DNA of 64,000 nt from Rhodobacter sp. (GTDB taxonomy: Bacteria > Pseudomonadota > Alphaproteobacteria > Rhodobacterales > Rhodobacteraceae), in NCBI GenBank assembly GCA_020637555.1, contig JACKKF010000006.1:1-64000 (forward strand). Reading direction: 5' to 3'. Position numbers and translations under genes: made by a program. Below, piece by piece: positions 36,689 through 44,495 of this stretch. Under the pieces are notes generated by a model that saw only the letters and a list, made by a program, of their open reading frames with translations, was not told where the DNA came from and did no database searches. Numbering within the stretch: the first letter of the stretch is position 1; every line of letters starts with the position of its first letter.

Positions 36689-37348
36689 ATGGAAGTAATC
36701 TCGGCCTGCGAAAACCTGTGTCGAGATTACCATTGGTTTTGGTCTCTCGATCCTGCGGTCAAACAAGGGTTGCTGACGTTGCTTTCAGCAGTGCTCGCGG
36801 CAGGAGTTGCTCTCTGGATCGCATACAAGGCGTATCCAAAGCAGCGTGAGATTGACCGTCAGAACTAAAAAGACAAAGAACGTCGCCAGATATATCTGCA
36901 ACTCGTTGACGAGTTCTTTGATCTTACTGAAGCGGTCAAGGCTTACGGCAGCTTGCTAAGAGACGCGTCCCAGGCGTCTGAGCGTGTTCATTCTGGCGTG
37001 CAGGAGGGGTTCGATCACGACGGCTGGCGGGACAAACGCGACGCAGCGTTCAGGAAAGTGAAACTTTCGCCAGAGCGGGCGCGAGGCGCGAGACTTCTGG
37101 CAAAGGTTGCCCTGATTTCATCTGCGGAAAAAGTCAAGAATAGTGCGCAGGCCCTATGCGACGCGCTTGGCGTGTCACTTGACGGCTTTGTCGAGATTGC
37201 CGACGATCAGGCAGCCGAACCTGAAGACCGAGACCGTCGGTGGGACGAACAGGCGCTGTCTAATGCAAGCGCACTAGACGCGGCTTTCGAGAGCCTTGTT
37301 GATGCGTTCAAGGCTGAATACAACGAGCAATTGAAATCAAGATCTTAG
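36689..37348 (+). pseudogene. Membrane-anchored hypothetical protein interrupted by one in-frame stop
   Basis: A single 220-codon frame starts with an ATG 3 bases after pheS and is broken only by a TAA at codon 60 (36866-36868). On both sides the frame stays open and makes sense as one protein. Residues 1-50 hold one membrane segment (LLTLLSAVLAAGVALWIAY). The part after the stop is a charged, helical, Lys/Glu/Ala-rich cytoplasmic domain (KDKERRQIYLQLVDEFFDL onwards). A single GAA to TAA change would explain the break. Base use is clearly AT-richer than all neighbours, with rare codons such as CTA and AGA, which suggests recent transfer. No family is recognised. A start within the second part is possible. 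Confidence 0.65.
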
Positions 37349-37475
37349 CATTCCGTTTGGGTCGCGAAGTATTGTTCGATGCGTTGCCCTGCACACTTGC
37401 CAGACGTATGAGCCCTCCTTTAGGCTGCGCGCCGCATCCCGCAGGAATGCGCCAGACCAGAAGGGACACCATCGC

Positions 37476-38903
37476 ATGACGCCGTTCCAGATCCGGGTGA
37501 TCGCCTTGGGCCTCGGGGCCTGCCTTGCCTTTCCCGCCCTGGGCCAGGAAGGGCTGAGCGAGGTCATCACCCGTCAGTATGACGACGGCGGCATCTATGA
37601 GGGGACGTTCCTGGACGGGCTTCAGCACGGGCAGGGCACCTATCGGCTGCCGAACGGGTTCGAATACTCGGGCGCCTGGGAACACGGGCAGATCACCGGC
37701 ACCGGCACGGCGCGTTATCCCAATGGCTCGGTCTATACCGGCCAGTTCGAGGATGGCCGCCCGCATGGCGAGGGGCGCATGGTCTTCGCCGATGGCTCGT
37801 CCTATGAGGGGCACTGGGACCAGGGCCGCATCATGGGCCAGGGCACGCGGCGCTATGTGACCGGCGTGGTCTATACCGGCGCCTTTGACGACAGCCAGCC
37901 GCACGGTCGGGGCGTGATGGAGCGCCCGGGCGGTCTGCGCTATGACGGCGAATGGCAGCATGGCCTGCGCGAAGGGCAGGGCACGATCACCTATCCCGAC
38001 GGCTCGGTCTATACCGGCGGCATGCACAACGATCAGCGCCATGGCGAGGGGCGGCTGACGCGCCCCGATGGCACGGTCTACGACGGCGAATGGTCAGACG
38101 GCATGCTGGACGGCGCGGGGGTGCTGACGCTGGCCAATGGCGACCGGCGCGAGGGCACCTTTGCGCAGGGCATGTTGCAGGGCGCCGGGCGGCTGATCCT
38201 GGCCAATGGTGCGATCTACGAGGGCGAGTTCGTGGACGACCTGCGGCAGGGGCGCGGACGGCTGACCACACCCGACGGCTTTGTCTATGTCGGTGACTGG
38301 GTGGCGGACCGGATCGACGGGCGCGGCGTCATGACGGCGCCCGATGGTGCGCGCTATGACGGCCAGTTCCGGGACGGTGTTCCCGACGGCGACGGCGTCA
38401 TCACCTATGCCGACGGCACCGGCTACAACGGCCACTGGTCCGAGGGGCGGATCGAGGGGCAGGGCCGCGCCCGTCTGGCCGAGGGCATGGTCTATGAGGG
38501 TGGCTTCCGCGCGGGTCTGCCACAGGGCGACGGCCGGATGAACTATCCTGACGGGCGCATCTACACGGGCGCTTTCGTCAACGGGGTGCGCGAGGGGCAG
38601 GGCGTCATGGTCTATCCCGACGCCACCCGGTATGAGGGCGGCTTCCTCGCAGGGGAACGCGAGGGGCAGGGCACCATCACCATGGCGGACGGGTTCAGCT
38701 ATAGCGGTCAGTGGCACGAGGGGCGGATCGAGGGGCAGGGCACGGCGACCTACGCCTCGGGCGATGTCTACGAGGGGCAGTTCGTGGATGGTCAGCGCGT
38801 CGGCCAGGGGACCCTGCGCTATGCCGGTGGTCAGGTCGTGTCGGGGCGCTGGGAAAACGGCGTGCTGGTCGAACCCGATACCGCGCCGGCCGACAACGGT
38901 TGA
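37476..38903 (+). CDS. Secreted MORN-repeat protein
   Basis: A 475-residue protein with a Sec signal peptide (hydrophobic core at about 7-20, cleavage near ALGQE). The rest is almost entirely 19 MORN repeats of 23 residues with the pattern (I/V/R)YxGx(F/W)xxGxxxGxGxxxxxDG. MORN arrays make extended beta-sheet ribbons that bind proteins or lipids, and in an exported bacterial protein they may organise the envelope; the role here is unknown. The aromatic at the sixth position alternates Phe and Trp for long stretches. The last 15 residues are a plain acidic tail. An AGAAGGGA site precedes the ATG. Confidence 0.88.
   Translation: MTPFQIRVIALGLGACLAFPALGQEGLSEVITRQYDDGGIYEGTFLDGLQHGQGTYRLPNGFEYSGAWEHGQITGTGTARYPNGSVYTGQFEDGRPHGEGRMVFADGSSYEGHWDQGRIMGQGTRRYVTGVVYTGAFDDSQPHGRGVMERPGGLRYDGEWQHGLREGQGTITYPDGSVYTGGMHNDQRHGEGRLTRPDGTVYDGEWSDGMLDGAGVLTLANGDRREGTFAQGMLQGAGRLILANGAIYEGEFVDDLRQGRGRLTTPDGFVYVGDWVADRIDGRGVMTAPDGARYDGQFRDGVPDGDGVITYADGTGYNGHWSEGRIEGQGRARLAEGMVYEGGFRAGLPQGDGRMNYPDGRIYTGAFVNGVREGQGVMVYPDATRYEGGFLAGEREGQGTITMADGFSYSGQWHEGRIEGQGTATYASGDVYEGQFVDGQRVGQGTLRYAGGQVVSGRWENGVLVEPDTAPADNG
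37590..38870 (+). repeat. 69-bp tandem repeat array encoding 19 MORN units
   Basis: The coding DNA repeats with a 69-base period (23 codons), marked by TATGAGGGG, TATACCGGC or TATGACGGC at the start of each unit. Pairs of units look more alike than neighbours do, giving a partial 138-base period. The array is a possible site for repeat gain or loss. Confidence 0.85.
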
Positions 38904-38916
38904 ACCGGGGGCTGAT

Positions 38917-38938
38917 GGGGGCCTGATCCGGGGCCCCC
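38917..38938. terminator. Terminator-like hairpin between convergent MORN and RNase T2 genes
   Basis: A perfect 7-bp stem (GGGGGCC / GGCCCCC) with an 8-base loop lies in the 47-base gap between two convergent stop codons. No strong T-run follows on either strand. Confidence 0.5.
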
Positions 38939-38950
38939 GCCCCGATTCCG

Positions 38951-39664
38951 TTACCGCAGGGGAAGAAGCGTCGCGGCGTTGAGCGCGCATTCGCGCCGTG
39001 TGGTCGCCGGGTCGCACGCCATCGGTTCCAGATCGCGTGTCAGGCAGATCCGCAGCTCGACCAGATCGCCGCGCTGGCAGCTTGTGACCATCATGTCCTC
39101 GGTCAGGTCGGGGTTGGCCTCGATAAAGGCGGCTTCGATCACGTCGGGATCGATGCGCAGGGCGCGGTCCACACCCGCAAAGACCTCGGGCAGGTGGATC
39201 GTGTCCACGGCGCGCTGCACCAGGTCGTAGTAATCGTGCGCCGACAGGCCCGAACAGCGACCGTGCTTGTCCCACTGGTGCCAGGCCGAGCCCGAGGTGC
39301 CGAACAGGTCCGCCTGGGCCGCCGTTTCCCGCCGGGACGGGTCGCGTTCGGTGGTCAGGCAGTGTTCCGGCCAGTCGCCCCCGGTATTCTGCGGCCACAG
39401 ACCATGCACCGCCCAGCCGATATGGCGGCCATCGCGGCAGCGCGGGTCGTTGCGGTCATCGCCATCGGTCGCGCAATAGGCCGGGATCCAGCTGAGCGCC
39501 AGCAGGTAGTGGTCGAACTGTCCGGCGCGGTCCTGGGCCCGTGCCGGCGCAGCGGCGAACAGACCGGCCGCCAACAGACCGGCAGCCAGCAGACTGGCGG
39601 CGGGCAGAACCAGAGCGGCGAGAATCGGCGAAAGGCCGGCTTTGAGGCGCGTGCGGGGCAGCAT
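38951..39664 (-). CDS. Ribonuclease T2 family protein, exported
   Basis: A 237-residue secreted RNase. The signal region is a long run of Ala and Leu with a repeated LLAAGL pattern ending at APARAQ. Both T2 catalytic segments are present: HGLWPQN (CAS I) and WHQWDKHGRCSG (CAS II), each with its catalytic His. RNase T2 enzymes cut single-stranded RNA through a 2',3'-cyclic phosphate, here in the periplasm or outside the cell. Several Cys pairs suit disulfides. The ATG at 39664 is used because it gives the signal peptide directly. It is divergent from the trcR-like gene, with 137 bases between the starts. Confidence 0.9.
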   Translation of the reverse strand: MLPRTRLKAGLSPILAALVLPAASLLAAGLLAAGLFAAAPARAQDRAGQFDHYLLALSWIPAYCATDGDDRNDPRCRDGRHIGWAVHGLWPQNTGGDWPEHCLTTERDPSRRETAAQADLFGTSGSAWHQWDKHGRCSGLSAHDYYDLVQRAVDTIHLPEVFAGVDRALRIDPDVIEAAFIEANPDLTEDMMVTSCQRGDLVELRICLTRDLEPMACDPATTRRECALNAATLLPLR

Positions 39665-39801
39665 TTTCTCTTTCCTAAGATCAACGGGGCGCTTATATAC
39701 GCTCCATTCCCCGAAATCGAGGATGCACGGCCCGCGGCCGTGGCCGGTCCCTCCGGCGAGCGCCGCGCCATGCGGTTCTCGTGAGATGAAGGATCGAGAC
39801 A

Positions 39802-40578
39802 ATGGCAGACAAACCGCTGATGGCCAAGGCGACCGCCGTTTGGCTGGTGGACAACACGACCCTGACCTTCAAGCAGGTCGCGGATTTCTGCGGCCTGCAC
39901 GAACTGGAAGTGCAGGGCATCGCCGACGGCGATGTGGCGACCGGCGTGAAAGGGTTCGATCCCATCGCGCATAACCAGCTTGACGAGATCGAGATCAAGA
40001 AGGGCGAGGCCGACCCGCTCTACAAGCTGAAGCTCAAGTTCAACCCGGCCTCGGTCGGTGAGGAAAAGCGCCGCGGCCCGCGGTATACCCCGCTGTCCAA
40101 GCGCCAGGACCGCCCCGCCGCCATTCTGTGGCTGGTCAAGTTCCACCCGGAACTGGCCGATGCGCAGATCCGCAAGCTTGTGGGCACGACGAATCCGTCG
40201 ATCCAGGCGATCCGCGAGCGCACGCACTGGAACATCCAGAACATCCAGCCCATCGACCCTGTGGCGCTGGGCCTGTGCCGTCAGTCCGAACTGGACGCCG
40301 AAGTGCAGAAAGCCGCCAAGAAGCGCGAGGCCGAAGGCTCTGTCATGACCGATGACGAACGCCGCAAGCTGGTTTCGACCGAGCAGTCGCTGGACATGGC
40401 GCCGGAACCCAAGCTGCCGCGCAACATCGCCGGGCTCGAATCCTTCACGCTGGGCGGGTCCTCGGACGAGGCCGAGGACAGCAAGAGCGCGGTGGACTAT
40501 TCCAACGCCGACAGCTTCTTCAACCTGCCCGACGCCGACGAGGACGACGAGGACGACAACGACGATCCGCGCCGCTGA
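39802..40578 (+). CDS. trcR: TrcR-like cell-cycle transcriptional regulator (DUF1013)
   Basis: A 258-residue protein of the alphaproteobacterial DUF1013 family; its Caulobacter member TrcR associates with RNA polymerase and affects cell-cycle genes. The helix-turn-helix region ATAVWLVDNTTLTFKQVADF and the second block RPAAILWLVKFHPELADAQ with IRKLVGTTNPSIQAIRERTH are well kept. The C-terminus is an acidic tail dominated by Asp and Glu (NLPDADEDDEDDNDD). The promoter must lie in the short region shared with the RNase T2 gene. Confidence 0.88.
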   Translation: MADKPLMAKATAVWLVDNTTLTFKQVADFCGLHELEVQGIADGDVATGVKGFDPIAHNQLDEIEIKKGEADPLYKLKLKFNPASVGEEKRRGPRYTPLSKRQDRPAAILWLVKFHPELADAQIRKLVGTTNPSIQAIRERTHWNIQNIQPIDPVALGLCRQSELDAEVQKAAKKREAEGSVMTDDERRKLVSTEQSLDMAPEPKLPRNIAGLESFTLGGSSDEAEDSKSAVDYSNADSFFNLPDADEDDEDDNDDPRR

Positions 40579-40609
40579 TCCGATCGATCCGGGCCATCGC
40601 GGGCCGGGG

Positions 40610-41038
40610 TTACCAGGTGGTGACCCCGGCCCGTGCCATTCTGAGACCGGCACCGGTGCTGTTGATGCAGGTCAGGCCACTGGTTGCCGACAGGCAGGTG
40701 AAACCGCCGTGCTGCCAGAACCGGCCGTAGGGCAGCACCGGTCCCGCATCCAGCCCCGGCACTTCGCCCGACGCGATCGCTGCCGGGTGGTCCTGGGCAT
40801 GATCCAGGATGACCACGGTATAGGTCGGCGCGACGCGGGTGCAGTGCAGTTCTTCCTGTCCGCTCAGCGTGGCATAGGTGGCCGTTCCGCCGGCGGGCAT
40901 ATACAGGCAACCGATATTGCCCGAGGGCGTGACGAATTGCACGGTGCCATCGGGCGCTGCGGGGAACGATGTTTCATTGCCACCCGCCCAGGCGGGTGCG
41001 GCGGCGATCAGGGCGATCAACAGGGCAAGCTGGCGCAT
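40610..41038 (-). CDS. Small secreted protein, DUF6636-like
   Basis: A 142-residue exported protein with a clear signal peptide (LALLIALIAAAPAWA). The sequence VQFVTPSGNIGCLYMP, followed by spaced Cys residues (HCTRV, FTCLS, LTCIN), resembles DUF6636 secreted proteins, whose function is unknown. The Cys residues suggest two disulfide bonds. The ATG at 41038 begins the signal peptide; a start 8 codons earlier is less likely. It is convergent with the trcR-like gene and divergent from pheT. Confidence 0.7.
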   Translation of the reverse strand: MRQLALLIALIAAAPAWAGGNETSFPAAPDGTVQFVTPSGNIGCLYMPAGGTATYATLSGQEELHCTRVAPTYTVVILDHAQDHPAAIASGEVPGLDAGPVLPYGRFWQHGGFTCLSATSGLTCINSTGAGLRMARAGVTTW

Positions 41039-41175
41039 CGGGGGCTCCTCGACTGGATGCATCCTTGTGTCTCATGGTCACGGCATCCGGTTCAATCGCC
41101 GCGACCGCCTTTTCACGCCCGCGCCGATGGGCTAACAGGACGCGCAAACTCCGACGCGAACGCAAAGGTCCGGCG

Positions 41176-43593
41176 ATGAAATTCACCCTGTCCTGGCTCA
41201 AGGAACACCTGGAAACCGACGCGACGCTCGACGAGATCGTCGAGGCGCTGACCGATCTGGGGCTCGAGGTCGAAGAGGTCGTGGACCCCGCCGCCTCGCT
41301 GGGGGCCTTTCGGATCGCCCGCATCATCGAGGCGGTGAAGCACCCGGACGCCGACAAGCTGCGCCTGTGCCGGGTCGAGGTGCTGGACGGCCCGGGCGGC
41401 AAGCCCGAGGAGGTGCAGGTGGTCTGTGGCGCCCCGAACGCCCGCACCGGGCTGGTCGGGGTCTTTGCCCCGGTCGGCACCCATGTGCCGGGCACCGGTG
41501 TGGACCTGAAGGCCGGCGTGATCCGGGGGCAGGCGTCGAACGGGATGATGTGTTCCGAGCGCGAGCTGGAACTCAGCGACGATCACGACGGCATCATCGA
41601 CCTGCCTGCCGATGCGCCGCTGGGCGTGCGCTATATCGACTATGCCGGGCTCAACGATCCGATGATCTATATCAAGATCACCCCGAACCGCCCCGATGCG
41701 CTGGGCGTGCGCGGCGTTGCGCGCGACCTGGCCGCGCGCGGTCTGGGACGCATGAAGCCGCTGGATGTCACGCCGGTGGCGGGTGGTTTCGCCAGTCCCG
41801 TCACGGTCGCGATCGATCCCGCGCTGAAAACCGGGGGCTGCCCGCTGTTCGCCGGCCGGGTGATCCGGGGGGTGAAGAACGGACCGTCGCCGAAGTGGCT
41901 GCAACAGCGGCTCAAGGCGATCGGGCTGCGCCCGATCTCGGCGCTGGTCGATGTGACGAACTTCTTCACCTTCGCCTTCAACCGCCCGCTTCACGTCTTT
42001 GACGTGGCCAAGGTCGCGGGCGGGGCGCTGCGCATCCATCCCGCGCTGGGTGGCGAAGAGATCCTTGCGCTGGATGGCAAGAGCTACACGCTGAAACCCG
42101 GCATGATGGCGATCTCCGACGCCAAGGGTGTCGAATCGATCGCCGGCATCATGGGCGGCGAGCATTCCGGCTGCACCGAGGACACCACCGACGTGTTCCT
42201 CGAATCGGCCTATTGGGACCCGATCTCGATCGCCACCACCGGCCGCGCGCTGAAGATCAACTCGGACGCCCGATATCGGTTCGAACGTGGCGTTGATCCC
42301 GCATTCACCCTGCCCGGGCTGGAACTGGCGACGCGCATGATCCTGGATCTGTGCGGTGGCGAGGCCTCGGACCTGGCCGTGGACGGCGCGGTGCCCGACA
42401 CCGCCCGCGCCTATCGCTTTGACCCCGCGCGCGTGGTCAGCCTGGTCGGCATGGACATTCCGGCCGACGACCAGCGGCGCACGCTCGAGGCGCTGGGCTT
42501 TCGGGTCGTGGGGGCGCAGGCCTGGGTGCCGTCCTGGCGCCCCGATGTGCTGGGCGACGCCGATCTGGTCGAGGAAGTCGCGCGCATCGCCTCGCTGACC
42601 CGGCTGGAAGGCAAACCGATGCCGCGTCCGCAAATGGGCGTTCCCGCGCCGATCCTGACCCCGATGCAGCGCCGCGAACGGCTGATGCGCCGCACCCTGG
42701 CGGCGCTGGGCTATCATGAATGCGTGACCTACAGCTTCATCGACGCCGACTCGGCCACCCGGTTTGGTGGCGGCGAGGATGCGCTGAAACTGGAGAACCC
42801 GATTTCCAGCGAAATGACGCATATGCGGCCCGACCTGCTGCCCGGTCTCTTGCAGGCGGCGGCCCGCAACCAGGCGCGCGGCCATGCCGACATGGCCTTG
42901 TTCGAACTGGGCCCGGTCTTTGCCGGCGGTGAACCCGGCGAGCAGGCGATCCACGCCACCGGCCTTCTGATCGGGGCAACCGGACCGCGCGACCCGCATC
43001 ATGCCCGCCGGCCGGTGGACCTGTTCGACGCCAAGGCCGACGCCGAGGCGGTGCTGGCCGCGATCGGTGCGCCCACGCGCACGCAGTCCGACCGCAACGT
43101 CGCCGCGTGGTTCCACCCGGGCCGGGCCGGACGCCTGACACTGGGCAAGAACGCCCTAGCGACGTTCGGCGAGGTGCATCCGCGCATCCTGAAGGCCTAT
43201 GGCATCAAGGGCGCGGCCGTGGCCTTCACCCTGCCGGTCGAGGCCGCGCCACTGCCGCGCAATGCCGCTGCAACCCGCGCCGCCCTCGTGCTCAATGACC
43301 TGCAACCGGTCGAACGCGACTTTGCCTTTGTTCTGGACCAGTCGGTCGAGGCGCTGAGCGTGGTCAACGCGGCGCTGGGCGCGGACAAGGCGCTGATCGT
43401 CAGTGTGCGGGTGTTCGACGAGTTCTCGGGCGACAAGGCCGAGGCCCAGATGGGACCCGGCAAGAAATCCCTCGCCATCGCCGTGCGCCTGCAACCCAAG
43501 GGCCAGACCCTGACGGACGAGGACATCGCCGGTGTCAGTGCCCGGATCATCGACAAGGTCGCAAAGGCGACAGGCGGCGTTCTGCGGGGGTGA
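41176..43593 (+). CDS. pheT: Phenylalanyl-tRNA synthetase beta subunit
   Basis: An 805-residue beta subunit. The start MKFTLSWLKEHLETDATLDEI is the usual one. A tRNA-binding OB domain follows (VKHPDADKLRLCRVEV, VVCGAPNAR), then B3/B4 (the editing region), B5, the catalytic-like core (RYRFERGVDPAFTLPGLE) and a C-terminal anticodon-binding FDX-ACB domain (PVERDFAFVLDQSVEAL). An in-frame upstream extension to 40969 would overlap the divergent secreted-protein gene and is not favoured. It stands about 4.5 kb from pheS, so the two are unlikely to share one simple transcript. Confidence 0.96.
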   Translation: MKFTLSWLKEHLETDATLDEIVEALTDLGLEVEEVVDPAASLGAFRIARIIEAVKHPDADKLRLCRVEVLDGPGGKPEEVQVVCGAPNARTGLVGVFAPVGTHVPGTGVDLKAGVIRGQASNGMMCSERELELSDDHDGIIDLPADAPLGVRYIDYAGLNDPMIYIKITPNRPDALGVRGVARDLAARGLGRMKPLDVTPVAGGFASPVTVAIDPALKTGGCPLFAGRVIRGVKNGPSPKWLQQRLKAIGLRPISALVDVTNFFTFAFNRPLHVFDVAKVAGGALRIHPALGGEEILALDGKSYTLKPGMMAISDAKGVESIAGIMGGEHSGCTEDTTDVFLESAYWDPISIATTGRALKINSDARYRFERGVDPAFTLPGLELATRMILDLCGGEASDLAVDGAVPDTARAYRFDPARVVSLVGMDIPADDQRRTLEALGFRVVGAQAWVPSWRPDVLGDADLVEEVARIASLTRLEGKPMPRPQMGVPAPILTPMQRRERLMRRTLAALGYHECVTYSFIDADSATRFGGGEDALKLENPISSEMTHMRPDLLPGLLQAAARNQARGHADMALFELGPVFAGGEPGEQAIHATGLLIGATGPRDPHHARRPVDLFDAKADAEAVLAAIGAPTRTQSDRNVAAWFHPGRAGRLTLGKNALATFGEVHPRILKAYGIKGAAVAFTLPVEAAPLPRNAAATRAALVLNDLQPVERDFAFVLDQSVEALSVVNAALGADKALIVSVRVFDEFSGDKAEAQMGPGKKSLAIAVRLQPKGQTLTDEDIAGVSARIIDKVAKATGGVLRG

Positions 43594-43601
43594 TCGCCGA
43601 G

Positions 43602-43654
43602 GTGGGGGTTTTGCACCCCCACACCCCCGCAGCGTATTTGGGACAAGGTGAAGG
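43602..43654 (+). repeat. Dispersed intergenic repeat, subtype 2
   Basis: A stem (GTGGGGG / CCCCCAC, 7-base loop, 43602-43622) is followed by a C-run and a core with GCAGCGTATTTGGGACAAG before GTGAAGG (43624-43654). It matches the inverted copy at 6894 and lies just after the pheT stop. Confidence 0.8.
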
Positions 43655-43680
43655 GGCAGGTTAAGACCCCGTTAACGCCC

Positions 43681-43746
43681 CATCTTTGTGCCTGAAATAT
43701 CCCGGGGGGTGAATTGCCGCAGGCAAGAGGGGGGCAGCGCCCCCCT
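43681..43746 (-). repeat. Dispersed intergenic repeat, subtype 1
   Basis: Read on the minus strand, a stem (AGGGGGGC / GCCCCCCT, 3-base loop, 43728-43746) precedes a C-run and a core with GGGATATTTCAGGCACAAA before GATG (43681-43709). It faces the subtype 2 copy 26 bases away, so the gap between the convergent genes holds two elements head to head. Confidence 0.8.
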
Positions 43747-43755
43747 TGCGCGATC

Positions 43756-44220
43756 TCAACTGGCCTCGCGTTCGAGGTTCAGTTTCATGTCGATCAGCAC
43801 CCGTTGCAGGGCCAGTGTCTCGTTCAGCAGGCGGCGCGCCTCGTTCGCGCTGATCGTGCCGTCCTCGATGGCGGTCTGGTATTCGGCGATCAGCAGCGCG
43901 AACCGCTGGCTCAGCGCAATGACATCGGCATTGACCGACCCGCGCGTCGGGGCGTTGGGGCGCTGGTCGTCATGGGCCAGGATCACGCCGCGCAGATCGG
44001 CCAGCGCGGTGGTCACATGCGGAAAGCTCGACGCGCTTTCCAGTGCCGCCACCACGTCGATCGGCATGAAGCGGTCTGCGTGTTCGGGCAGGTCCGAATA
44101 ATACCGGTTGAGGCTGGCCTTGGACCGGCCGGAAAGCTGGCTTGCGGCCTCGATCCCCACGTCTTTCACCAGGGCTTCGGTATGATGCTTGAGGAAATTC
44201 TGCGTGCTCGACAGCGGCAT
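43756..44220 (-). CDS. Hypothetical protein with a possible N-terminal helix-turn-helix
   Basis: A 154-residue protein that I cannot name. Residues about 10-60 (ALVKDVGIEAASQLSGRSKA, then SLNRYYSD and FMPIDVVAALESAS) have the look of a phage CII-like helix-turn-helix that binds DNA. The remaining part is two long helices, ending in an Arg/Leu-rich coiled-coil-like stretch (ISANEARRLLNETLALQRVL). No signal peptide or membrane segment. It stands alone, convergent with pheT and divergent from the MscS-type channel gene, with a 275-base gap in which I see no other gene. Confidence 0.65.
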   Translation of the reverse strand: MPLSSTQNFLKHHTEALVKDVGIEAASQLSGRSKASLNRYYSDLPEHADRFMPIDVVAALESASSFPHVTTALADLRGVILAHDDQRPNAPTRGSVNADVIALSQRFALLIAEYQTAIEDGTISANEARRLLNETLALQRVLIDMKLNLEREAS

Positions 44221-44495
44221 GTACCGGAACCTTGACAGGGGGAATTACCGGGCCCTTTTCCCATTAATGTGCATCCCAATGCAACATAGCAATGAAGGGC
44301 GCCGTTGGCCGGGTGGATGTTCTGTTTCCCCTCTGCCCGGTCGGGGCGCGTGTGTGCGTGCGTAGTGCCGTTCGTGTACTGGCGGCGGGACGGCAGGGGG
44401 CGCATCCCCTGCCGTTTCGCCGTTTCGCACTGGAAGGAATGCCCCCGAGACGTTAAACGGGCCTGCAAACGGACGAGTAAGGGGCACGTTGGCCA

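Noticed and set aside
37590..38870. Regular repeats suggesting a CRISPR array
   Set aside because: The 69-base period is coding, stays in frame and encodes MORN units; there are no short identical repeats with unique spacers.
44232..44267. TTGACA with a downstream CATTAA as a promoter of the MscS-type gene
   Set aside because: The spacing of 24 bases is too long for a sigma-70-type promoter.
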